64,000 bases of DNA from Nocardioides sp. 503 (GTDB taxonomy: Bacteria > Actinomycetota > Actinomycetes > Propionibacteriales > Nocardioidaceae). This document shows positions 1 to 7,665 of the stretch, piece after piece. A program made the translations under genes and the position numbers. The DNA lies in assembly GCF_004522095.1 (NCBI RefSeq), contig NZ_SPUI01000010.1, positions 1 to 64,000 of the forward strand. Reading direction: 5' to 3'. The notes under the pieces were generated by a model that was given only the letters and a program-made list of their open reading frames with translations, was not told the DNA's origin and searched no databases. Numbering within the stretch: the first letter of the stretch is position 1; each line of letters opens with the position of its first letter.

Positions 1-798
1 GACCAGGCGCGGGACCACCTGCTCGCCGAGGCGGCGCACTTCGACGCCAAGCGGCTGCGGGTCCTGGGCGTGCACGTCCTGGAGGTCGTGGCCCCCGAGG
101 TCGGCGAGGCAGAGACGGCACGTCAGCTCGAGGCCCAGGAGCGCAAGGCTGAGGCGAAGGCGCGGTTCACGATGCACGACGACGGCCACGGCACCACGCA
201 TGGCCGGTTCTCGATCCCCACCCACCAGGCTGACAAGCTCCGCAAGCCCCTCGACGCGTTGGCCTCGCCCAAGGCCGGCGGCGAGGGATCGACCCCGCAC
301 GGGATGGGGTTGGCGTTCATCGAGTACATCGACCGCTTCCCCACGAAGAAGCTCCCCCAGGCCGGGGGGATGGACGCCACCGTCGTGGTCACCATGACCC
401 TGGAGACCCTCATGGGCGGCCTCAAGGCAGCCCAGCTCGACACCGGCACCCCGATCAGCCCCGGCCTGGCCCGGCGGATGGCGTGCGAGGCCGGTGTCAT
501 CCCCGTCGTCCTGGGCGGGAAGTCCCAGGTCCTCGACGTGGGACGCAGGATGCGGTTCCACACCAAGGCCCAGCGGATCGCGATGGCCGTCCGGGACGGC
601 GGCTGCATCGCCCTGGGCTGTGATCGGCCCTCGGCGTGGTGCCACGCCCACCACCTCGACCCCTGGTCCCAGGGCGGCAGCACGTCGGTCGAGCGCGGCG
701 GGCTGCTGTGCACCGGCCACCACCCCCTGGCCCACCACCCCGGCTACGTCATGACCCACCACCCCGGCGGCAAGGTCTCCTTCCACAAGCGGGAGTGA
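1..798 (+). CDS. DUF222/HNH endonuclease-type protein, 5' end cut off by window
   Basis: The reading frame is open from the first base, so the true start lies upstream and only the C-terminal 265 or so residues are seen. The last 60 residues carry a Cys/His-rich HNH-like zinc finger: Cys residues in GCIALGCDRP, the HAHHLDPW core, and a second cluster around CTGHH. This layout is typical of actinobacterial DUF222-HNH proteins, which occur in many copies per genome and are thought to be nucleases of mobile or selfish origin. No function has been established for them. A second family member lies at 17567-18859. Confidence in the family is high; confidence in activity is low. Confidence 0.85.
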   Translation, partial: DQARDHLLAEAAHFDAKRLRVLGVHVLEVVAPEVGEAETARQLEAQERKAEAKARFTMHDDGHGTTHGRFSIPTHQADKLRKPLDALASPKAGGEGSTPHGMGLAFIEYIDRFPTKKLPQAGGMDATVVVTMTLETLMGGLKAAQLDTGTPISPGLARRMACEAGVIPVVLGGKSQVLDVGRRMRFHTKAQRIAMAVRDGGCIALGCDRPSAWCHAHHLDPWSQGGSTSVERGGLLCTGHHPLAHHPGYVMTHHPGGKVSFHKRE

Positions 799-801
799 GA
801 G

Positions 802-1437
802 CTACGCCCGTGCCAGGTTGCGGACCAAGAGGTCTCGGTCCTGCCCGAAGACGTGGTGCTCCCACATGGGGGTGCCGGGAGAGCTTCGCCACGACTCGCT
901 CAGGGGACTGTTGTCGACGGTGTCGAAGCCGATCTCGTCGTACAGCCTGGTCACCGCGACCGCTTCCGGATGGTCGCTCGACGCCACGAGAGCTCGCCGG
1001 TCGGGTGCGCCCGCCGGTCGACTCAGGCCGAAGAGCCTCGGAGCCTGCACGTGGGTGAAGGCCTTCGCGACCTTCGAGGCAGGCAGCTGGCGTTGACGCA
1101 GCTCGTGCACGGTCACGACGCCGGAGTCGACGTCAGGGAAGTGACCGTCTCGCCAGGCCATGTAGTTGTTGGTGTCCAGCACCACCTTGCCGGCGAGCTC
1201 GGCGGCCGGGTGCTCGTGGTCGGGCCGGTAGGGGAACGCGAGGACCGCGAGGTCCCCGGCCGCGGCGGCCTCCGAGACGCTCGCCGCCCGTGCTCGCGGT
1301 CCGAGCTCGTGGACCAGGCCGGTGAGGGTGGCGGGGCCTCGGCTGTTGGCGACCACGACGTCGTACCCGAGCGAGACGAAGGCGCGCGCGAGCTGACGGC
1401 CGACCTCACCGGCGCCGAGGACCGCGATCGTCGTCAT
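802..1437 (-). CDS. NAD(P)-binding oxidoreductase (F420-dependent NADP reductase-like fold)
   Basis: This 211-residue protein begins with a Rossmann dinucleotide motif, GAGEVGRQ, at residues 8-15. It continues with VVVANSRGP (a likely NADP phosphate-binding loop) and VLDTNNYMAWRDG. This matches the NADPH:F420 oxidoreductase / ProC-like NAD-binding family. The ATG at 1437 overlaps the TGA of the upstream MFS gene by 4 bp, so the two are translationally coupled and probably work together, perhaps in redox modification and export of a small compound. F420 biosynthesis genes occur in this window at 32681-34644, which makes F420 use possible. The substrate is unknown. Confidence 0.8.
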   Translation of the reverse strand: MTTIAVLGAGEVGRQLARAFVSLGYDVVVANSRGPATLTGLVHELGPRARAASVSEAAAAGDLAVLAFPYRPDHEHPAAELAGKVVLDTNNYMAWRDGHFPDVDSGVVTVHELRQRQLPASKVAKAFTHVQAPRLFGLSRPAGAPDRRALVASSDHPEAVAVTRLYDEIGFDTVDNSPLSESWRSSPGTPMWEHHVFGQDRDLLVRNLARA

Positions 1438-2636
1438 GCGCCGACCTTCGTGCGCAGGCTGGTGAGGGTCAGGGCGCCGACGATCGCGGCGACCCCACCG
1501 ACCAGCAGCGGGGCGTCGGCGGCCGTGCCGTCGACGAGGGCTCCTCCGACGATCGCGCCCAGGGCGATAGCGAGGTTGCAGGCGGTCACGATGACCCCGC
1601 CGACCTGCTCGAGGCGGTCCGGCTCGGCGCGGGCGCCCCAGCTGAGCACCGTGGTCGGCACACCGCCGAAGCCGAACCCCCAGACCGCGGCGGCGACGAA
1701 CAGCCACGTCTCCGAGCTGCCGGTGGCGTACATGAGCACCATCCCCGCGCCGAGCAGGCCGGGGAACAGGAAGGTCCCGACCTGGGGCGCGCGGTCGGCC
1801 AGCGGGCCGCTGACCGCCGTGCCGGCGAAGTTGGCGATCCCGAAGACGAGGAGCAGACCGGCGAGCGCGCCCGTGCCGAGGTCGGACAGGCTCTCGGTGG
1901 CGGGCCGGATGTAGGTGAAGCCGCTGAAGTGGCCGGCGAAGATCACCAGGACGGCGAACAGCCCGACCAGGACGACCGGGGACCGCAAGGTCGCGCCCAG
2001 AGCACGGAGCCCGGTCGAGGCCGACGCCGCCACGTGGGGGAGGGTCGCCGCCTGGACGACGAGCGCGACCACGGCCACCCCGGCGCCGAGCACGAAGACC
2101 TCGCGCCATCCCCAGACCTCGCCGAGCCACGACCCCAGGGGTACGGCGGCCACGGTGGCGAGCGCGACGCCGGAGTTGACGACGGTCAGCGCTCGTCCGA
2201 GGTGGTCGGCAGGCACCAGCTGCGAGGCCGTCGCGGTGGCCATCGCCCAGAAGCCGCCGAGCGCGACGCCGAGCAGGAGCCGGGCGGCCAGCAGGACCGC
2301 GAGGTTGGGCGCCAGGGCGACGAGCAGGTTGGAGACGGCGGCGAGGGCCGTGAGGCCCATCATCACGGTGCGCCGGTCGGCACGCGGCAGGACCACGGAG
2401 ATGAGGAGCGCCGCGAGGGCGCCGGCGATCGCGGTCGTCGTGACGGCCTGCCCGGCCGCGCCCTCCGAGACGCGGAGGTCCTCGGCGATCCGGGGCAGCA
2501 GGCTCGCCGGCAGGAACTCCGACATCACTATGGCGAAGATCCCCAGCCCCAGCGAGACGACGCCGGCCCACGAGGCCTGCGGTGGGCCCGTCGGCGTGCC
2601 CGTTGCCGGGTCGGGAGAGGTGGCGGTGCTGGTCAC
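1434..2636 (-). CDS. MFS transporter (DHA1/AraJ-like efflux permease)
   Basis: This 400-residue polytopic membrane protein has about twelve hydrophobic helices and the MFS motif-A-like loop ADRRTVMMG between TM2 and TM3. Its start context resembles AraJ/CmlA-type efflux proteins (MSEFLPASLLPRIAEDL). It probably exports a drug or sugar-like small molecule with the proton gradient. The start is a GTG at 2636 with GAAGG upstream. A likely -10 box, TAGCGT, lies on the minus strand at 2688-2693, about 50 nt further out. Its stop overlaps the start of the NAD(P)-binding gene (ATGA). The substrate cannot be read from sequence. Confidence 0.85.
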   Translation of the reverse strand: MTSTATSPDPATGTPTGPPQASWAGVVSLGLGIFAIVMSEFLPASLLPRIAEDLRVSEGAAGQAVTTTAIAGALAALLISVVLPRADRRTVMMGLTALAAVSNLLVALAPNLAVLLAARLLLGVALGGFWAMATATASQLVPADHLGRALTVVNSGVALATVAAVPLGSWLGEVWGWREVFVLGAGVAVVALVVQAATLPHVAASASTGLRALGATLRSPVVLVGLFAVLVIFAGHFSGFTYIRPATESLSDLGTGALAGLLLVFGIANFAGTAVSGPLADRAPQVGTFLFPGLLGAGMVLMYATGSSETWLFVAAAVWGFGFGGVPTTVLSWGARAEPDRLEQVGGVIVTACNLAIALGAIVGGALVDGTAADAPLLVGGVAAIVGALTLTSLRTKVGA

Positions 2637-2687
2637 GGGATCGTCCTTCGGTCGCGGTGCGGACGAGCCGTTCGCTCGCCTCCACCG

Positions 2688-2693
2688 ACGCTA
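2688..2693 (-). promoter_or_regulatory. Candidate -10 box TAGCGT for the MFS operon
   Basis: This TANNNT hexamer would give a leader of roughly 45 nt ahead of the GTG at 2636. It is seen in sequence only; no clear -35 was found. Confidence 0.4.
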
Positions 2694-2828
2694 GGCAGGA
2701 GGCGACCCGCGCCCCAGAGCCCTCTCCGGCCGGGGGGCTGCCAGGACCCCCTCTCGGCACCTCGGACCCCCTGGCGGAGTGCGACGGGCGGACATCGCGA
2801 CTTCGGCGTACGACGCCTCCGGAAGGGC

Positions 2829-2834
2829 TAGCAT
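2829..2834 (+). promoter_or_regulatory. Candidate -10 box TAGCAT for the ABC/FtsX operon
   Basis: This TANNNT hexamer lies 43 bp before the chosen GTG start at 2878. It predicts a leader of about 37 nt containing the GGAGG ribosome-binding site at 2866-2870. It is the only convincing promoter element before the four-gene exporter operon. Confidence 0.4.
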
Positions 2835-2877
2835 CAGCGAGGCTCCAGCGGGGGGCCGCCAGGGCGGAGGGACGCAC

Positions 2878-3801
2878 GTGGTGGGACCAGGACTGGCGCT
2901 GCCCGATGCTCCCGAGCGCGAGCCGGAGTTCGGGCACGACGCGCTGGTGGTCTGCGACAACCTGGTGCGGATCTACCAGACCGAGAGCGTCGAGGTGCAG
3001 GCTCTGCAGGGCCTCGACCTGCTCGTGCACGACGGCGAGATGCTCGCCATCGTCGGGGCCTCCGGCTCGGGCAAGTCGACGCTGCTGCAGGTGCTCGCGG
3101 GCGTGGACGCGCCCACGGCGGGCCGCGCCAGCGTGGCCGGCCACGAGCTGGTGGACATGTCGCGCTCGGAGCGCGTCCGCTACCGGCGCCACGTCGTCGG
3201 CTTCGTGCGCCAGCAGTCGGCGCGCAACCTGGTGCCGTACCTCACCGCCAGCCAGGTCGTCGACCTGCCGATGTCGATCGCCGGGACCCCGCGCGAGGAG
3301 CGACGCGAGCGCACCGGCGAGCTGCTCGAGACGCTGGGCGTGACCCACTGCGCGGACCGCCGGCCGCAGGAGATGTCCGGCGGCGAGCAGCAGCGAGTGG
3401 CGATCGCGGTCGCGCTCGCCAACAAGCCGCGCGTGCTGCTGGCCGACGAGCCCACGGGCGAGCTCGACAGCGAGACCGCGCAGGAGGTCTTCGCGGCGCT
3501 GCGCACCGCCAACCAGCAGCTGGGGGCCACCGTCGTGATCGTCACCCACGACGCGGCGGTGAGCGACCAGGTCGCGCGCACCGTGGCCATCCGCGACGGC
3601 CGCACGAGCAGCGAGGTCCTGCGCACGGGCGACACCGCGGAGGCGCCCGGCAGCGCCGAGGAGTACGCCGTCATGGACCGCGCCGGACGGGTGCAGGTGC
3701 CGCGCGAGTTCCGCGAGGCGCTCGACCTCACCCGCCGCGTCCGGCTGGCCCTCGCAGGCGACCACGTCGAGATCCGCTCCGACCGCGGCGACCGCGCATG
3801 A
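2878..3801 (+). CDS. ABC transporter ATP-binding protein with C-terminal AbrB-like hairpin
   Basis: This 307-residue protein is a LolD/MacB-type ATPase. It shows Walker A GASGSGKST (about residues 60-68), signature MSGGEQQRV (about 166-174) and Walker B VLLADEPTGELD (about 186-197). After the ATPase comes an extra tail of about 50 residues (roughly 260-300) containing RAGRVQVPREFREALDL, which looks like a SpoVT/AbrB/MazE swapped-hairpin domain. The GTG at 2878 is preferred over an in-frame GTG at 2779 because GGAGG sits 7 nt before it. It overlaps the next ATPase by 4 bp (ATGA). It probably energises one of the two FtsX-type permeases downstream. Confidence 0.88.
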   Translation: MVGPGLALPDAPEREPEFGHDALVVCDNLVRIYQTESVEVQALQGLDLLVHDGEMLAIVGASGSGKSTLLQVLAGVDAPTAGRASVAGHELVDMSRSERVRYRRHVVGFVRQQSARNLVPYLTASQVVDLPMSIAGTPREERRERTGELLETLGVTHCADRRPQEMSGGEQQRVAIAVALANKPRVLLADEPTGELDSETAQEVFAALRTANQQLGATVVIVTHDAAVSDQVARTVAIRDGRTSSEVLRTGDTAEAPGSAEEYAVMDRAGRVQVPREFREALDLTRRVRLALAGDHVEIRSDRGDRA

Positions 3802-4481
3802 GCACGACCGAGCCGATGGTCGCGGTGCGCGAGCTCACCCGCACCTACGGCTCCGGCCCCGCCACGGTCCACGCGCTGCGCCAGGTGTCCTTCGACGTCG
3901 CGCCCGGCGAGCTGGTCGCCGTCGTCGGGCGGTCGGGCTCGGGCAAGACCACCCTGCTCAACCTGCTCGGCGGTCTCGACCGCCCCGACGCCGGGACGGT
4001 GCGCGTCGACGGCACCGAGGTCTCGGCGCTCGACGAGCAGGGCCTGAGCACGCTGCGGCGAGACACGATCTCCTTCGTCTTCCAGACCTTCGGCCTGATC
4101 CCGGCCCTCACCGCCGCCGAGAACGTCGGCGTACCCCTCCGCCTGCGCCGTACGCCGGTCGCGGAGCGGGAGGAGCGCGTCGCCCTGCTCCTGGACCTGG
4201 TCGGCCTGCGCGAGCACGCGCTGCAGCGACCCGCGGAGCTGTCCGGCGGCCAGCAGCAGCGCGTCGGCATCGCCCGGGCCCTGGCCGGCTCTCCCCGGCT
4301 CCTGCTGGCCGACGAGCCGACCGGGCAGCTCGACGCGGAGACCGGGCTGGCGGTCATGGCGCTGCTGCGCGCGGTGGTGGAGTCCGAGGGCGTGACCGCC
4401 GTCGTCGCCACCCACGACCCGGTGCTGATGTCGCTGGCCGACCGGGTGCTGACGATCGCGGACGGCCGGGTCGGCGGCTGA
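3798..4481 (+). CDS. ABC transporter ATP-binding protein (LolD/MacB type)
   Basis: This 227-residue ATPase has Walker A GRSGSGKTT (about residues 44-52), a Q-loop with FVFQTFGLIP, signature LSGGQQQRVGIARAL (about 148-162) and Walker B LLLADEPTGQLD. Its length is normal for the FtsE/LolD class. Its start overlaps the stop of the preceding ATPase, and the FtsX-type permease gene begins 10 bp downstream. Two ATPases followed by two permeases suggest a heteromeric mechanotransmission-type exporter or envelope-remodelling complex rather than a substrate importer. No substrate-binding protein gene is adjacent. Confidence 0.9.
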   Translation: MSTTEPMVAVRELTRTYGSGPATVHALRQVSFDVAPGELVAVVGRSGSGKTTLLNLLGGLDRPDAGTVRVDGTEVSALDEQGLSTLRRDTISFVFQTFGLIPALTAAENVGVPLRLRRTPVAEREERVALLLDLVGLREHALQRPAELSGGQQQRVGIARALAGSPRLLLADEPTGQLDAETGLAVMALLRAVVESEGVTAVVATHDPVLMSLADRVLTIADGRVGG

Positions 4482-4491
4482 TGGCACCGGT

Positions 4492-7400
4492 GTGCTGACC
4501 CTGGTCCTGCGCCGCGCGCTGGTGCAGCGGCGGCTGCTGGCGGCCGTGCTGGTGCTGGTCGCGGCCGCCGCGAGCCTGCTGGGCGTCTGCTCGCTGCTGC
4601 TCACGGTCACCCAGGACCGGGCCTTCCACGCGGAGGTGGAGCGTTCGCAGCCCGCCGACGTCGACGTGACGGCGTTCCTCGTGGACCTGTCCGGCGACGA
4701 CATCGTGCCCGGTCGCGAGGCGGCGCAGGGCGTGGTGACCGAGATCCTCGCGCCGATGCGGCCGACGGTCACCAGCACCGCCACCGCGCGGATGCGGCGT
4801 CTCGGAGGTCCCGACCGGCTCGCCTACCTCGCGACCGGCGCGAGCCTGGTGTCACGGACCGACCTGACCTCCGGGCGGCTGCCGGCCGGCGGTGCCCGCG
4901 GCCCGCGGGAGGCCGTGGTCCCCGCCACCACCGCCCGCCTGCTCGGCCTGCGCTCCGGCGACGTCGTGACCCTGGGTCAGGAGGTCGGGCTCGGCGGGAG
5001 CAAGCGGCCGGTCCGGGTCGTGGTCGTGGGCGTCTTCCGCCCGCGGGCCGGAGCCGACTGGGACAGCGACCCGCTGGGGGGCGACGGCTTCGACCCGGCC
5101 TACAGCGACGGCTCGGTCACCGCGCCGGCGTACGGCCCGTTCGTCGTGGACGACGCCTCCTTCATCTCGTCCGGCTCGTCGGTGACCGGGCTGCGCGTCA
5201 CCGCCCACCCCACGCTCTCGCTGGCGGAGGAGTCCTCGCTCGACGCGGCGGTCGGCTCGCTCGACCACGCCTCCGCCCTGCTGGCGTCGCGCGTCGACGA
5301 CCGGGCGCGGATCACCCGCGTCGCCTCGGACCTGCCCCGGACGCTCGACCGGATCCAGGCCCAGCAGGCCAGCGCCCGGGCCACCGTGCTGGTCGTCGTG
5401 CTCCTCGGCACGGCGCTCTCGCTCGCGGCCACGCTCCTGGCCGGCTGGCTGCTCGCCTCCGTGCGCGACGAGGAGCGCGCGCTGCTCGTGGCGCTCGGCC
5501 TGAGCCGGCGACAGCAGCTGGGCGCCGCCGTCGTCGAGGCGCTGGCGCTCGCGGGGCTCGCCGCGCTCGTGGCCGTCCCGCTGGCCGCCCTCGCCCACTC
5601 CCGCCTGACCCACCTCCCGGGTCTCAGGACGGCCGGCCTGACGCAGTCCCCGAGCCTGACGTGGGGGCTGGTCCTCGCCGTGGTGGCGGGGGCGCTGCTC
5701 CTGACGCTCGTGCTCGTCGCCACTGCCCTCGACACCCGCGTGGCGCCCGACCGGGGCGGCGCGCGCCTGGGGCTGCGCTCCGGCCTCGACGTGCTCCTGC
5801 TGGCCGTCGCGGTGGTGGCCTGGTGGCAGCTCCGCTCGCAGCCGGCCACCGCCGCGACGTCCGGCGACGTCACCCTCATCGCCGCGCCCGTGCTGGGCAT
5901 CGCGGCCGTGACCCTGGTCGCCGTGCGCGCGGTGCCGCTGCTCCTGGCGGCCGTCGCGCGGGTCGCCGTCCGGTCCCGCTCGCTGGTCCTGCCCCTCGCC
6001 GCCCAGCAGGCCGCGCGTCGGCCGCACACCGGCACGGCCATGGCCCTGGTCGCGGCCGCGGTCGCCGCCGCGGTGTTCGGCCTGGCGCTGCGCACCACCT
6101 GGGAGCAGTCGCAGGACGACCAGGCGGCCCTGCGCGTCGGCACCGACCTGTCGCTGGCGCTCCAGGCCCCGGCCGGCCAGGGGGAGGCGTCCGCGATCGT
6201 GGCCGCGACGACCACAGGATCGCCGGGGACCACCTCCTCGGCGGTCATCGACCGCCCGCTCGCGCTCGGCCGCTTCGTCGGCGAGGCCGGGTCGCGACCG
6301 GTCCTGGTGGCCGTCGACACGCAGGACGCTGGTGCGCTGCTGCGGGGCCGGCTCGAGAACGGGACGTGGGACGGGGTCGGGGAGCGCCTGACGCCGGGCG
6401 ACCCCGTGCGCGGCGTCGCCCTGGCCGGCGACGGCGCCGGGATCGAGCTGCAGGGCAGTGGGCCCGCCGACGTCCAGCTCCGGGTGACGCCCACGGCCGT
6501 CCTCCAGGACGCCGCCGGGTTCCGCAGCTCCGTGGCCGGGGCGCCGGTGACCCTGGACGGGCGCCCCCACCGGGTCGACTGGAGGGGCAGCCTGGGCGAG
6601 GGGGTGAGCCTGGTCGGCGTACGTCTCGACCTCGACGGCAGCCCCGGCGCGGAGCCCGTGGGTCCGCGAGCCCAGGTGTCGGTGGTCCTGCGCGTCCCCG
6701 GCGCCTCGGGAGCGGCGGGAGAGCCGGGCAGCCCGTGGTCACTGGTGTCGCTCCAGCGGGACAACCCCCTGTCGGGCGCCGGGGTCGCCGTCCGCCCGAC
6801 CGCGGCGGGCACGGAGATCGTCACGACCGGCACGGTGGACCTCAACTACCTCTCCTACACCGGCGCCTCGGTCCTGTCGACGGCGTTCGAGACCCCGAAG
6901 GAGATCCCGGTCGCCGTCTCGCAGGACCTGGTCGACGCAGTCGGGGCCACGGTGGGCGCGGACCTGTCCGCCATCGTCGAGGGCGCCGCCCTGCCCCTGC
7001 GCGTGACCGCGGTCGTGCCGACCGTGCCCTCGGCCCCCGGCGAGGTGGCCGTGCTGGCCGACGCCGACACGATCTCGCGGGCCCTCATCCGCTCGGGCCG
7101 GCTCGAGCCGGTGGTGGACGCCTGGTGGGTCGGCGACCCCACGCCCGAGACCGTGCGGGCGGTGCAGGACCTGGGCCTGGGCCAGGTCACGACCCGCGAC
7201 GGCGTGAGCGAGGAGCTGTCGGAGGGGCCGTTGCGGGTGACGGTGCCGACCGCGCTGCTGACCCTCGTCATCGCCGCCCTGGTCATGCTCCTCGCCGGAG
7301 TCGCCCTCGTGCTGGGCGGCGACCGTCAGCGCCGTGCCTCCGAGGTGGCCAGGCTGCGCGCCCTCGGCCTGTCCCGGCGCGACGCGTGGCGGCTGCTGGT

Positions 7401-7665
7401 GGCCGAGCACAGCGCCTTCCTCGTCCCGCTCGTCGTGGTGGGCGCGGCCGTGGGCGCCCTCGCGTCGGTGGCCCTCGGCCCCCACCTGGTCCGCTCGGAC
7501 CTCGGGGACGCCCCGGTGCCCGGCGCGGTCGTGTCCTGGCCCTGGTGGGGGGAGTCCCTCCTCGTGGGCGGCGTGCTGCTCGGGTCCCTGGCGGTCACGG
7601 CGGCGGTGTCCGCCGTGCACGCACACCGCTCCGACCCCTCCTACCTCCGGACGGGGGACGAGTGA
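4492..7665 (+). CDS. Large FtsX-like ABC permease
   Basis: This 1057-residue membrane protein has an N-terminal transmembrane helix (about residues 10-35) and a long extracytoplasmic domain. A central cluster of helices starts near residue 295 (VVVLLGTALSLAATLLAGWL). A second large extracytoplasmic domain follows, and then three C-terminal helices from about 920. This is the MacB/FtsX-duplicated topology of actinobacterial FtsX-family permeases. Translation starts at GTG 4492, 10 bp after the ATPase stop. The TGA overlaps the next gene's ATG by one base. What it moves or signals is unknown. Confidence 0.85.
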   Translation: MLTLVLRRALVQRRLLAAVLVLVAAAASLLGVCSLLLTVTQDRAFHAEVERSQPADVDVTAFLVDLSGDDIVPGREAAQGVVTEILAPMRPTVTSTATARMRRLGGPDRLAYLATGASLVSRTDLTSGRLPAGGARGPREAVVPATTARLLGLRSGDVVTLGQEVGLGGSKRPVRVVVVGVFRPRAGADWDSDPLGGDGFDPAYSDGSVTAPAYGPFVVDDASFISSGSSVTGLRVTAHPTLSLAEESSLDAAVGSLDHASALLASRVDDRARITRVASDLPRTLDRIQAQQASARATVLVVVLLGTALSLAATLLAGWLLASVRDEERALLVALGLSRRQQLGAAVVEALALAGLAALVAVPLAALAHSRLTHLPGLRTAGLTQSPSLTWGLVLAVVAGALLLTLVLVATALDTRVAPDRGGARLGLRSGLDVLLLAVAVVAWWQLRSQPATAATSGDVTLIAAPVLGIAAVTLVAVRAVPLLLAAVARVAVRSRSLVLPLAAQQAARRPHTGTAMALVAAAVAAAVFGLALRTTWEQSQDDQAALRVGTDLSLALQAPAGQGEASAIVAATTTGSPGTTSSAVIDRPLALGRFVGEAGSRPVLVAVDTQDAGALLRGRLENGTWDGVGERLTPGDPVRGVALAGDGAGIELQGSGPADVQLRVTPTAVLQDAAGFRSSVAGAPVTLDGRPHRVDWRGSLGEGVSLVGVRLDLDGSPGAEPVGPRAQVSVVLRVPGASGAAGEPGSPWSLVSLQRDNPLSGAGVAVRPTAAGTEIVTTGTVDLNYLSYTGASVLSTAFETPKEIPVAVSQDLVDAVGATVGADLSAIVEGAALPLRVTAVVPTVPSAPGEVAVLADADTISRALIRSGRLEPVVDAWWVGDPTPETVRAVQDLGLGQVTTRDGVSEELSEGPLRVTVPTALLTLVIAALVMLLAGVALVLGGDRQRRASEVARLRALGLSRRDAWRLLVAEHSAFLVPLVVVGAAVGALASVALGPHLVRSDLGDAPVPGAVVSWPWWGESLLVGGVLLGSLAVTAAVSAVHAHRSDPSYLRTGDE

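Noticed and set aside
2779..2877. 33-residue N-terminal extension of the first ABC ATPase from GTG 2779
   Set aside because: No ribosome site, unlikely composition, and it would include the candidate -10 and the GGAGG site used for 2878.
4481..4498. ATG at 4481 as start of the first FtsX permease
   Set aside because: It is out of frame with the permease and meets a stop after five codons; GTG 4492 is the usable start.
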